From JAFAVZ01 sp036009105 (GTDB lineage: Bacteria; Acidobacteriota; Thermoanaerobaculia; Gp7-AA8), in assembly GCA_036009105.1 (NCBI GenBank), contig DASYMJ010000232.1, positions 1 to 10,848 on the forward strand: DNA of 10,848 nucleotides, written 5' to 3'. Shown here piece by piece: positions 1-7,004 of the stretch. Under the pieces are notes generated by a model, which did no database searches, was not told the origin of the DNA, and saw only the letters and a list, made by a program, of their open reading frames with translations. A program made the position numbers and the translations under genes. Position 1 is the stretch's first letter; every line of letters starts with the position of its first letter.

Positions 1-118
1 CATCGGGGCCGCGAAGGCGTTGCATGAGATGAAAAAGTTCGTCGAAGGATCGTTTCGGCATTGCCGCATTCTATTCGCGAGGGTGGTAGCATTCGCCTTT
101 CCCGATCGAAGCCGATTC
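1..118. other. Left edge, uncertain coding status
   Basis: This stretch lies before the preferred start of the large kinase. The kinase frame stays open from base 2 to base 119, so the kinase could begin at TTG 20, ATG 29 or even outside the window. The roughly 33 residues it would add are rich in Arg and Phe and fit no known N-terminal domain. In frame 1, a short run of eight codons ends at TGA 25-27 and could be the tail of an upstream plus-strand gene. A promoter-like TAGCAT box at 87-92 favours this being mostly leader sequence. Which reading is right cannot be decided from the window. Confidence 0.4.
87..92 (+). promoter_or_regulatory. Putative -10 box (TAGCAT) before the large kinase
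   Basis: TAGCAT preceded by GG gives the same GGTAnnnT pattern seen before the porin gene. Transcription would begin near base 99, leaving a leader of about 20 nt before ATG 119. A TTGCCG at 61-66 resembles a -35 box, but its 20-bp spacing is long. Support is pattern similarity only. Confidence 0.3.
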
Positions 119-3100
119 ATGGCCGGCGCCGACATGTCCAATCAGGTCCTCAATGGGGCGGCAGAGCAGGCTGCGCGGATGCCCGCGCGGTTCTCCGAGG
201 AGCGTTACCGCTTCCTCTCCAGCATCCTCGAGTCGTTCACCGCCACGCTCGAACTGAAGGAAGTGCTGCGCCGCATCGTGACCATCACGCGGGAGGAGCT
301 CGGCGCCGATCGCGCCTGGCTGCTCCATCCCGTCGGCGAGCACAGCGAGTACGCCAAGGTGAAGTTCTCCGTCACCGCGCCCGACTGCGATGTGGCCATG
401 GACGACAACAGCCCCATCCCGCTCAGCGGCTCGGGGCTGCTCATCCGCCAGGCGATCGAGTCGGAATCGCCCGTCGCCGTTTACGAAGGCGACCAGGCGC
501 TCGACACCGACCTGGCCCAGCGCTTCCAGATCCGCTCCCAGCTCGTGCAGATCCTCCGTCCGCGCGAGGAGGAGCCGTGGGCCTTCGGCCTGCACGACTG
601 CCGCAAGGTCCGGCATTGGACGGAGGAGGAGGTCGCGCTCTTCGCCGAGATCGGCCGCTACGCGACGCTCGCCCTCAACAACAGCCTGTTGCACACCCGC
701 GCCGTGCGGGAGATGGCGAAGGTCAACGCGATCCTCGACCAGATCCCGGAGAGCGCGGCGATCTACGACGCCTCGGGACGGCTGGAGCGGATGAACGCCG
801 CGGCGCAACGCGAGCCGGCGGTGCTCTTCGCGCCGGAGCCGGACAACCGCCTGCGCAACAACCGCCATCGCTACATCGACGGCAGCCCGCTCTCGCCGAG
901 CGAGCTCCCTTCCATCCGCGCCATCCGCGGCGAGGCCGTGAAGTCCGACTACCTGATCCACGACGCGCGCTCCGGCGACGACCGGGTGGTGAACCTCAAG
1001 GCGGCGCCGATCCGCGACGACTCGGGGCGCATCATCGGCTCGGTCGTCCTCTCCCGCGACGTCACGGACGAGCGCCAGAACGCGGAGCGCGAAGCGTGGC
1101 GCCGCCGCCGCGCGGAATGCCTGGCCAACCTCGGCATCGAAGCGGTCACCGTGCAGCCGACGTTCGACAACCTCGACGAGCCGGCGCGGCGCGTGGCGGA
1201 AGCGGTCGGCGGCTCGGCCATGATCTATCTCTACCACCCCACCGCCGGCGAGCTGCATATGGTGGGCATGGCGTCCGTCGCCCCCACCGCGGAGCACTTC
1301 CAGACCTTTCGCGAGTTCCTCAGCCGCAATCCCTACCGGCCGGGCGAGGCGCTGCCCGGCACCGTGTTCCAGATCGGGCGGCCGCTGCTCTTCTCCGACG
1401 TCCGCGGCGACGCGATCATCGACTTCGCCCGCGACGGGAAGGAGAAGCAGATCATCGCCCTGATGGAGGAGCAGAGCGTGATCGCCTGCCCCATCGAGTC
1501 GTACGGCGAGCGCATCGGCGCGCTGGTCATCGCCCGCTCGGATGCCCGCCGCAACTTCGACGCCGAGGATCTGGAGTTCGCGCAGTCGGTGGCGGATCGG
1601 ATCGGCGCGGCCGCGCACATCCATCGGCTGACCCGCGTCTCGTTCGACGGTCACCGCGCGGCGGAGGAGCTGGCCCGGCGCGAGGTCGATGCGCGCGTCC
1701 GCTTCGAGGCCGTCATCGAGACGGCGCCGGTCGGCATCGCCGTCATCTCCGCGGACGAGCTGCGCTTCGAGCTGGCCAACGTACGCCTGCTCGACTTCGC
1801 GGCCGAGTACGGGAAGATCACGCCGGACGACACGAAAGTGATCGGCCTGCGCGTCGCGGAAGTCATCCCCGGCTTCGAGCAGATCCTCAAGCAGGTGGCC
1901 GAAACGGGCGAGACGCGCATCGACGAGGCGGTCGCCCTCGGGCCGCGTTACATCAACCGCATCATCTCCGCCGTCCGCGGCCGCTTCTCCGGCATCACCC
2001 AGAGCATCACCGTGCTCATCCAGGACGTGACCGATCAGGTGCGCGCCAAGCGGGAGATCGAAGGGCTGGCCCAGATGATGGCCGAGCGCTCCGCGCGTCT
2101 CGACTCCATCCTCGGCTCCATGACGGACGGGCTGTGGGTCTACGACGCCCTCGGCACGGTCGTGGACGTCAACCAGGCCGCGCTGACGATGTTCGGCCTC
2201 GGCTCGCGCACGGAGGCCATCGAGTTCGGCTCTTTCGAGCGCTTCAACCTCCGCTATCCGGACGGCAAGCCGATCGCGCACGACGACTTCCCCCAGGCGC
2301 GCGCGCTGCGCGGCTCGACGGTGCCGGACTACCTGGCCATCGGGCGGCACGTCATCACCGGCAAGGACCTCGACCTCTCCATCGCCGCGGCGCCCATCGA
2401 GAGCAACGGCATCGTCGGCGCGGTGCTGGTGATCCGCGACATCACCGCGCTGCAGGAGCTCGACCGCAAGAAGGACGAGTTCCTCTCCGTCGCCTCGCAC
2501 GAGCTGCGCACGCCGCTCACCACCATCAAGGGCTACACGCAACTGCTCTCCCAGACCGTCAACGACCTGCCGCCCCAGGAGCGGGGGACGTATCTGACCG
2601 CCGTGCTGGGCGAGATCGACCGCATGATGGGGCTGATCTCGGAGCTGCTCGACGTCTCGCGCATCGAGACCAACCGGCTGCAGATCCATCCCCAGCCCAT
2701 CCGCTGGCTGGAGTTCATCGACCGCCGTGCCTCCGCGTTCCGGGTGCAGCATCCGGCGCGCAACATCCGCTTCGACGCGACGCTGGAAGAGTTCACGGTG
2801 TACGCCGATCCGGACCGCATGCGCCAGGTGGTGGACAACCTGCTCTCCAACGCCCTGAAGTACTCGCCGGACGGGACGGACATCGACGTCACCGTGTCTC
2901 GCATCGACGGCGCGATCCTGACCGCGGTAGCCGACCATGGCATCGGCATCCCCCGCGATGAGATTCCGCAGCTCTTCGAGCGCTTCCACCGCGCGCGCAA
3001 TGTCTCCAGCCGCTACTACGGCGGCCTTGGGCTCGGCCTTTACATCGCCAAGGCGATCGTGGAGGCGCACAACGGCTCCATCGCGGTGGAGAGCGAGGAA

Positions 3101-3142
3101 GGCGACGGCTCGCGCTTCACGATCCGCCTGCCGCTGCCGTAA
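119..3142 (+). CDS. Multi-sensor soluble histidine kinase (GAF-PAS-GAF-PAS-PAS-HisKA-HATPase_c)
   Basis: This is a 1007-residue kinase counted from ATG 119. In order it has GAF (about 25-190), PAS (204-317), GAF (330-505), PAS (525-640), PAS (657-780), a dimerisation/phosphoacceptor helix with SHELRTP (His 794), and an ATPase domain. The ATPase shows an N box (Asn 911 in LLSNALKYS), a G1 box (DHGIGIP, Asp 939), an F box (LFERFHR) and a G2 box (GGLGLGLYIAK). No membrane helix or signal peptide is visible, so it should sense something in the cytoplasm. It lacks a fused receiver, and its own partner regulator is not identifiable; the OmpR-type regulator further downstream has its own kinase. The first GAF resembles the phytochrome/cyanobacteriochrome type but lacks the bilin Cys. 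PAS 1 and PAS 3 look alike, suggesting internal duplication. Start chosen after the TAGCAT box; ATG 134, ATG 29 and TTG 20 are alternatives. The signal is unknown. Confidence 0.93.
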   Translation: MAGADMSNQVLNGAAEQAARMPARFSEERYRFLSSILESFTATLELKEVLRRIVTITREELGADRAWLLHPVGEHSEYAKVKFSVTAPDCDVAMDDNSPIPLSGSGLLIRQAIESESPVAVYEGDQALDTDLAQRFQIRSQLVQILRPREEEPWAFGLHDCRKVRHWTEEEVALFAEIGRYATLALNNSLLHTRAVREMAKVNAILDQIPESAAIYDASGRLERMNAAAQREPAVLFAPEPDNRLRNNRHRYIDGSPLSPSELPSIRAIRGEAVKSDYLIHDARSGDDRVVNLKAAPIRDDSGRIIGSVVLSRDVTDERQNAEREAWRRRRAECLANLGIEAVTVQPTFDNLDEPARRVAEAVGGSAMIYLYHPTAGELHMVGMASVAPTAEHFQTFREFLSRNPYRPGEALPGTVFQIGRPLLFSDVRGDAIIDFARDGKEKQIIALMEEQSVIACPIESYGERIGALVIARSDARRNFDAEDLEFAQSVADRIGAAAHIHRLTRVSFDGHRAAEELARREVDARVRFEAVIETAPVGIAVISADELRFELANVRLLDFAAEYGKITPDDTKVIGLRVAEVIPGFEQILKQVAETGETRIDEAVALGPRYINRIISAVRGRFSGITQSITVLIQDVTDQVRAKREIEGLAQMMAERSARLDSILGSMTDGLWVYDALGTVVDVNQAALTMFGLGSRTEAIEFGSFERFNLRYPDGKPIAHDDFPQARALRGSTVPDYLAIGRHVITGKDLDLSIAAAPIESNGIVGAVLVIRDITALQELDRKKDEFLSVASHELRTPLTTIKGYTQLLSQTVNDLPPQERGTYLTAVLGEIDRMMGLISELLDVSRIETNRLQIHPQPIRWLEFIDRRASAFRVQHPARNIRFDATLEEFTVYADPDRMRQVVDNLLSNALKYSPDGTDIDVTVSRIDGAILTAVADHGIGIPRDEIPQLFERFHRARNVSSRYYGGLGLGLYIAKAIVEAHNGSIAVESEEGDGSRFTIRLPLP

Positions 3143-3152
3143 CCGGGGCAGG

Positions 3153-3158
3153 TACACT
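3153..3158 (+). promoter_or_regulatory. Putative -10 box (TACACT) of the porin gene
   Basis: GGTACACT lies in the 23-nt gap between the kinase stop and the porin ATG, with only 7 nt between box and start codon. Transcription would begin at about the ATG itself, and there is no Shine-Dalgarno in the gap, so a leaderless mRNA is likely. No convincing -35 box was found; it would fall in the kinase 3' end. Confidence 0.4.
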
Positions 3159-3165
3159 GCGCCTC

Positions 3166-4194
3166 ATGCAGAGAGTTGCCGTCCTTCTTTTGTTGCTCGC
3201 CGCCGCGCCTGCGCTGTTCGCGGAAGACGCGCCGACGTTCCGCGTGGGGGCCCTCCTCTTCGCCGACTACACCTGGACGCAATCGCCGGAGCGGCTCGAC
3301 GCGAACGGCGACCTCATTCATCCCAGCGCGTTCACCGTCCAGCGGGCGTACATCAACGTCACCGGCACGGTGAACAAGTACCTCTCCTGGCGCATCACGC
3401 CGGACATCGCGCGCGAGAGCGGCACCACCAGCTCCCTCAGCGGCAGCCAGGAGTACCGCCTCAAGTTCGCCTGGGCCCAGCTCAACCTGGAGGAGTGGTC
3501 CACGCCCGGCTCGTTCGTCCGCTTCGGCGTGGTCACGACGCCGATGATCGACTACACGGAGCAGATCTACCGCTACCGCTTCCAGGGGGCGGTCTTCCTC
3601 GATCGGGAAGGTTTCCAGTCGGCGTCCGACGCCGGCGTCACGGCGCGATACGCGCTGCGCGGCGACTACGGCGACGTCATGGGCGGCATCTACAACGGCG
3701 AGACCTACGCCCGCAGCGAGCAGAACGACCAGAAGTCGATGCAGCTGCGCGTCTCCATCCGCCCCCTGCCGAAGCATCCGCTGCTGAAGGGCTGGCGCGT
3801 CACCGGCTTCGTGAATGACGACCGCTACGTCGGCAGCGCGCCGCGGCGCCGGCTCGTGGCGCAGACCACGTTCGAGCATCCGCACGTGGTGGCCGGACTG
3901 GACGTGCTGCGCGCCACCGATCAGGTCTCGCGCACGGCGCCGGAGATCGACGCGCACGGCTACTCGCTCTGGGTCACGCCGCGCTTCGTGCGCGGCTGGG
4001 AAGCGCTCCTCCGCTACGACCGCCTCCGCCGCGAGAACCTGCTCTCGCAGCGGCGCGACATCGAGGGCGTGGCCTACTGGTTCCGCATGCCGAAGGGAGT
4101 GGCCACGGCGCTGCTGCTCGACCGCGACTCGCTCGCCGTGTCGGGCGCGCCGAAGCTGACCAATTACGGGCTGAAGATGCTCCTCAGCTTCTGA
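3166..4194 (+). CDS. Outer-membrane porin, possibly phosphate-related
   Basis: This 342-residue protein starts with a clear signal peptide: a short basic start, a hydrophobic run LLLLLAAAPA, and a likely signal-peptidase I cut after LFA (residue 19). The mature part alternates aromatic/hydrophobic and polar residues as in beta-strands (for example FADYTW, YRLKFAWAQLNL, YSLWVTPRF) and ends in LLSF. The terminal Phe is typical of outer-membrane beta-barrels. The early pattern (FRVGALLFADY, then an FTVQRAYINVTG strand) weakly recalls the OprP/OprO porin family, although it is shorter than OprP. It lies directly upstream of PhoB/PhoR-like genes and the PiT operon, so uptake of phosphate or another anion across the outer membrane is a reasonable inference. 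The substrate is not proven. It seems to have its own promoter and a start without Shine-Dalgarno. Confidence 0.82.
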   Translation: MQRVAVLLLLLAAAPALFAEDAPTFRVGALLFADYTWTQSPERLDANGDLIHPSAFTVQRAYINVTGTVNKYLSWRITPDIARESGTTSSLSGSQEYRLKFAWAQLNLEEWSTPGSFVRFGVVTTPMIDYTEQIYRYRFQGAVFLDREGFQSASDAGVTARYALRGDYGDVMGGIYNGETYARSEQNDQKSMQLRVSIRPLPKHPLLKGWRVTGFVNDDRYVGSAPRRRLVAQTTFEHPHVVAGLDVLRATDQVSRTAPEIDAHGYSLWVTPRFVRGWEALLRYDRLRRENLLSQRRDIEGVAYWFRMPKGVATALLLDRDSLAVSGAPKLTNYGLKMLLSF

Positions 4195-4198
4195 ATGG

Positions 4199-4235
4199 GT
4201 GTCATCCCCAAGCCGCGCAGACGGCGAAGGATCCG
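4199..4235 (+). repeat. Dispersed palindromic repeat, copy 1
   Basis: This 37-nt element begins GTGTCATCC and ends GAAGGATCCG. It matches copy 3 (9681-9721) at 34 of 37 positions. It begins five bases after the porin stop and pairs with the inverted copy 2 at 4260-4299. Each copy can fold on itself through ATCC/GGAT ends and a GCCG/CGGC inner stem. Similar TCATCC...GAAGGATC elements are scattered through many high-GC environmental genomes, as far as I recall. Confidence 0.75.
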
Positions 4236-4259
4236 CTCCTTCCGGCGCGGCGCGAGATC

Positions 4260-4299
4260 GGTACGGACCCTTCAGCGTCCGCGCGCTTCAGGATGACAC
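4260..4299 (-). repeat. Dispersed palindromic repeat, copy 2 (inverted)
   Basis: Read on the minus strand, this 40-nt element runs from GTGTCATCCTGAAGC to GGGTCCGTACC. It differs from copy 3 by one missing base and three substitutions. With copy 1 it makes an inverted repeat of about 100 bp around a 24-nt centre that fills most of the 121-nt gap between porin and response regulator. The RNA could form a long hairpin that reduces read-through, but no U-tract follows, so it is not a classical intrinsic terminator. It ends five bases before the putative -10 box of the regulator gene. Confidence 0.75.
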
Positions 4300-4304
4300 C
4301 TGTG

Positions 4305-4310
4305 CATACT
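4305..4310 (+). promoter_or_regulatory. Putative -10 box (CATACT) of the response regulator gene
   Basis: CATACT matches the sigma-70 -10 consensus at four of six positions and stands 5 nt before ATG 4316. Transcription would start at the ATG. No Shine-Dalgarno precedes the start, which agrees with a leaderless message. The -35 region would lie inside repeat copy 2. Confidence 0.35.
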
Positions 4311-4315
4311 GAGTC

Positions 4316-4996
4316 ATGAGCCGCAGCGGCAACGTCGTGGTGATCGAGGACGACGCTGACCTGGCGTTCACCATCCGCCTGAACCTGGAGCGGGAGGGCT
4401 ACTCCGTCACGAGCTACGAGAATGGGCAGGAGGGGCTCGCCGCCCTGCAGTACAGCGGCGCCGACTTTCTCATCCTCGACCTGAACCTGCCGGACCTGGA
4501 CGGCTTCACCATCTGCCGCGAGCTGCGCCGCCACCCGGCCACCGCGTCGCTCCCCATCCTCATGCTCACCGCCCGGTCAGCGGAAGCGGACCGGGTGATG
4601 GGTCTCGAGCTCGGTGCGGACGACTACCTGGTGAAGCCGTTCAGCGTGCGCGAGCTGCTCGCGCGGGTGGCGGCCATCCTGCGCCGCGGGCGGGTGAGCG
4701 GCGGCGAGGCCGGCTACGACGACGGCTGGCTGCGCATCGACGAGCGCGCGCTGCGCGTGTACGTGCACGGCGAAGAGGTGAAGCTGGCCAGGAAGGAGCT
4801 GGAGCTGCTGCAGATGCTCGTCCGGAACAGCCCGGCCGTGGTGCCGCGGGAACGGATTCTCTCCGAGGTTTGGCGGGCGGCGGATGATGTGGAGACTCGG
4901 ACCATCGATGCGCACATCCGCAACCTGCGCAAGAAAATCGGCCGGGAGCGGATCGAGACGGTGATCGGGTACGGGTATCGTTACCAGCGGCCCTGA
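4316..4996 (+). CDS. phoB: PhoB-like OmpR-family response regulator
   Basis: This 226-residue transcription regulator has a receiver domain (residues 6-123) followed by a winged-helix DNA-binding domain (about 134-224). The receiver has the acidic pocket EDD at 11-13, the phosphoacceptor Asp 55 in LILDLNLPDLDG, Thr 85 and the invariant Lys 107 in LVKPF. The C-terminal part has the family signatures RTIDAHIRNLRKKI and VIGYGYRY. Its length is normal for PhoB/OmpR proteins. The kinase gene follows after six bases, so the two form a pair. The name phoB rests on the PhoR-like partner and on the adjacent DUF47 and PiT genes. No clear PHO box was found upstream of any gene here, so its targets are not shown by the sequence. 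Confidence 0.92.
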   Translation: MSRSGNVVVIEDDADLAFTIRLNLEREGYSVTSYENGQEGLAALQYSGADFLILDLNLPDLDGFTICRELRRHPATASLPILMLTARSAEADRVMGLELGADDYLVKPFSVRELLARVAAILRRGRVSGGEAGYDDGWLRIDERALRVYVHGEEVKLARKELELLQMLVRNSPAVVPRERILSEVWRAADDVETRTIDAHIRNLRKKIGRERIETVIGYGYRYQRP

Positions 4997-5002
4997 CCCC
5001 TC

Positions 5003-6343
5003 ATGCATCCCCTCCGCCTGCTCCTTTACGTCTCGCTTGCGCTCGCGGCCTCCGTCGCGGCGGCGCTCGGCTTCGCGCTGCTGCAGCTCGGCGTCCCTCG
5101 GGCCGAGGCGATCGTCTTTGGCGGGCTCGCGTTCGGCGCGTTCATGCTGCCGTGGACCGGCGTGTACCTGTGGGCGTTGCGGCGCGCGTCCGATCTGGAC
5201 ACGCTGATCGATCGCACGCAGGCGCTGGTGGAGGGCGATGCGGAGCGGGCGATCACCGACCGGCCGTATCACGGCGAGGTGGACGACCTGGCGCGCGCCG
5301 TAGACGAGCTGCGCGTGGCGATGTTGCGCGAGCAGGCCTGGTCGGCGCAGCGCCTCGCCACGTTGCAGCAGATCGCGGCCGCGCTGGGCGAGGGGCTGCT
5401 CGCGTTGAGCGCGGGGGGGCGGGTGGTGCTGGCCAACGAGCCGGTGGCGGAGATGTTCGGCGCCGGGCGGGACGTGATCGGGCGGCCGCTGCTGGAGGTC
5501 GTGCGCAACCACACCGTGGCCGCGGCGTTCGACCGGGCGCGGGAGGGAGAGACCTCGACCGATCGCATCACCGCCGGCGCGCGGCAGATCGAAGTGCGAG
5601 TCTTTCCGGTGGCCGACTCGCCCGAGGTGGCCGCGGTGGGGCTGTTCATCGACATCACGAAGCTCGAGCAACTGCAGCGCATCCGCAAGGAGTTCCTCGA
5701 CGACTTCTCGCACGAGGTCCGCACGCCGCTCGCCGGCCTGCGCTCGGCGGTGGAGACGTTCGACGCCGGCGCTTTGACGGAAGAACAGGAGCAGCAGCTG
5801 CGCAGCGTGATGCTGCGGCAGCTGGCCCGCATCGAGCGGCTCGTGCAGGACCTCTCGGAATTGAACCGCATTGAATCCGGAGAGCTCGTGCTCGAGCGGC
5901 GCGAGGTCGATCTGAACGCACTGGTGAGCGAGCTGGTGGAGGAGTTCCGGGAGCGCCTCGCCGACAAGCCGCTGCGCCTCACCCTGCGCGGCGAGCCGGC
6001 CCTGGCCCGCGTCGATCCGACGCGGGCGGCACAGATCTTGGTCAACCTGCTGGACAACGCCTGGAAGTACGGCGGCCCGCACGGGGAGATCCTGGTGGAG
6101 GTGGGGCAGGAAGAGGGCGCGGCGGTGGTGCGCGTGTCCGATGAAGGGGAGGGCATCCCGCCGGCGGAGCTGGAGCGCATCTTCAACCGCTTCTACCGGG
6201 TCGACCGCAGCCGCTCCCAGACCGTCCCCGGCGTCGGCCTCGGCCTGGCCATCGCCAAGCACCTCGTCTTGCTGCACGGCGGGACCATCCGCGCGTGCAA
6301 CCGGGCCGGTGGCGGAGCGACATTCGAGGTGCGGCTTCCGTGA
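5003..6343 (+). CDS. phoR: PhoR-like membrane sensor histidine kinase
   Basis: This 446-residue kinase has two N-terminal membrane helices (about 6-28 and 37-59) joined by only about eight residues, so there is almost no periplasmic sensor. Next come a HAMP-like linker (60-112), a PAS domain (about 122-217), a HisKA helix with FSHEVRTPL (His 237), and an ATPase domain. The ATPase has Asn 352 in LLDNAWKYG, a G1 box DEGEGIP (Asp 380), FNRFYR and GVGLGLAIAK. This layout is that of PhoR, which reads phosphate status through PhoU and a transporter rather than by binding phosphate outside. The start has no Shine-Dalgarno and lies six bases after the regulator stop, so translation is probably coupled. 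The adjacent DUF47 protein is a candidate signalling partner; that is an inference. Confidence 0.92.
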   Translation: MHPLRLLLYVSLALAASVAAALGFALLQLGVPRAEAIVFGGLAFGAFMLPWTGVYLWALRRASDLDTLIDRTQALVEGDAERAITDRPYHGEVDDLARAVDELRVAMLREQAWSAQRLATLQQIAAALGEGLLALSAGGRVVLANEPVAEMFGAGRDVIGRPLLEVVRNHTVAAAFDRAREGETSTDRITAGARQIEVRVFPVADSPEVAAVGLFIDITKLEQLQRIRKEFLDDFSHEVRTPLAGLRSAVETFDAGALTEEQEQQLRSVMLRQLARIERLVQDLSELNRIESGELVLERREVDLNALVSELVEEFRERLADKPLRLTLRGEPALARVDPTRAAQILVNLLDNAWKYGGPHGEILVEVGQEEGAAVVRVSDEGEGIPPAELERIFNRFYRVDRSRSQTVPGVGLGLAIAKHLVLLHGGTIRACNRAGGGATFEVRLP

Positions 6344-6348
6344 TGCGT

Positions 6349-6354
6349 TAGAAT
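6349..6354 (+). promoter_or_regulatory. Putative -10 box (TAGAAT) of the DUF47-PiT operon
   Basis: TAGAAT (five of six bases of TATAAT) lies six bases after the kinase stop. Transcription would start near 6361, leaving a leader of about 23 nt that contains a good Shine-Dalgarno, GGAGG at 6372-6376. This suggests DUF47 and PiT can be expressed separately from the kinase as well as by read-through. A TTCGAG at 6323-6328 is a poor, badly spaced -35 candidate. Confidence 0.4.
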
Positions 6355-6383
6355 CCGCGCGCTCGGCGAGTGGAGGAACATCA

Positions 6384-7004
6384 GTGTCGCGATTTCGACT
6401 GATCCCGCGTGAGGAGAAGTTTTTCGAAGACTTCAAAGCCATGGCCGATCAGCTGCGGGCCGGCGCCATCATGCTCGAGCAGATGTTCGCCTCCGAGCCG
6501 CCCCTGGCCGACAAGGCGCACGAGATCAAGGAAGCCGAGCACAAGTGCGACTTCCTGACTCACGCCATCATCCAGCGCCTGAACAAGACGTTCGTCACCC
6601 CCATCGACCGGGAAGACATCCATTCCATCGCCCGCGCCCTGGACGACGTCATGGATGCCATCGACGATGCCGCGGCGCTCATTCCGCTCTACCGCATCCA
6701 GACCATCCGCCCCGGCGCGCGGGAGCTGACCCACGTGATCGTTCAGCAGACCGAGCAGGTGCGGAAGGCGATCGAGGCGCTGGAGGCACGCAACGGCATC
6801 CTCGCCTTCGCCGTGGAGATCAACCGCCTGGAGAACGAGGCCGACCGCCATCACCACAAGGCGGTCGGGCAGCTGTTCGACGAGGAGCGCGATGCGATCG
6901 CGGTCATGAAGTGGAAGGAGATCCTCGACCTGCTCGAAGATGCGACCGACCGCTGTGAGGACGTCGCCAATCTCGTCGAGAACGTCGTGGTGAAGCACGG
7001 CTGA
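6384..7004 (+). CDS. DUF47 family PhoU-like phosphate transport accessory protein
   Basis: This 206-residue, all-helical, cytoplasmic protein belongs to the DUF47/PhoU_div family (YkaA-like), which is commonly encoded beside PiT transporters. Family signatures seen are EIKEAEHKCD (47-56), TPIDREDIHSIARALDD (72-88), EINRLENEAD (145-154) and EDATDRCEDVAN (185-196). The repeated acidic E/D-x-x-x-D patterns recall the metal-cluster motifs of PhoU. The start is GTG 6384, fixed by GGAGG at 6372-6376 and by homology beginning at SRFRLIPREEKFFEDF; an upstream in-frame extension into the kinase gene would not be translated. Its stop overlaps the PiT ATG by one base (TGATG). Its role is probably to regulate PiT or to link phosphate uptake to the PhoR-like kinase; the family knowledge supports the former and the latter is inferred. 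Confidence 0.92.
   Translation: MSRFRLIPREEKFFEDFKAMADQLRAGAIMLEQMFASEPPLADKAHEIKEAEHKCDFLTHAIIQRLNKTFVTPIDREDIHSIARALDDVMDAIDDAAALIPLYRIQTIRPGARELTHVIVQQTEQVRKAIEALEARNGILAFAVEINRLENEADRHHHKAVGQLFDEERDAIAVMKWKEILDLLEDATDRCEDVANLVENVVVKHG

Noticed and set aside
61..2961. A 966-codon open frame on the plus strand in another frame
   Set aside because: It overlaps the kinase entirely and encodes low-complexity Arg/Pro/Gly-rich sequence typical of a shifted frame in high-GC DNA.
71..3157. A 1028-codon open frame on the minus strand opposite the large kinase
   Set aside because: It is the mirror of a strongly GC-biased gene. Its translation is Arg/Asp/Val/His-rich with no domain, while the plus-strand frame has full kinase motifs.
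4199..4299. CRISPR-like or attachment-site interpretation of the repeat pair
   Set aside because: There are only two inverted copies with one 24-nt spacer and no cas, integrase or tRNA gene nearby.
4300..4317. A possible PHO box (CTGTGCATACT followed by GAGTCAT) before the regulator gene
   Set aside because: The two half-sites match the CTGTCAT consensus at only about 4 and 5 of 7 positions, and the site overlaps the -10 box and start codon, so chance is likely.
4577..6442. A 621-codon minus-strand frame across the regulator and kinase genes
   Set aside because: Composition is Arg/His/Gln-rich without motifs, and it lies opposite two well-supported genes, so it is a shadow frame.
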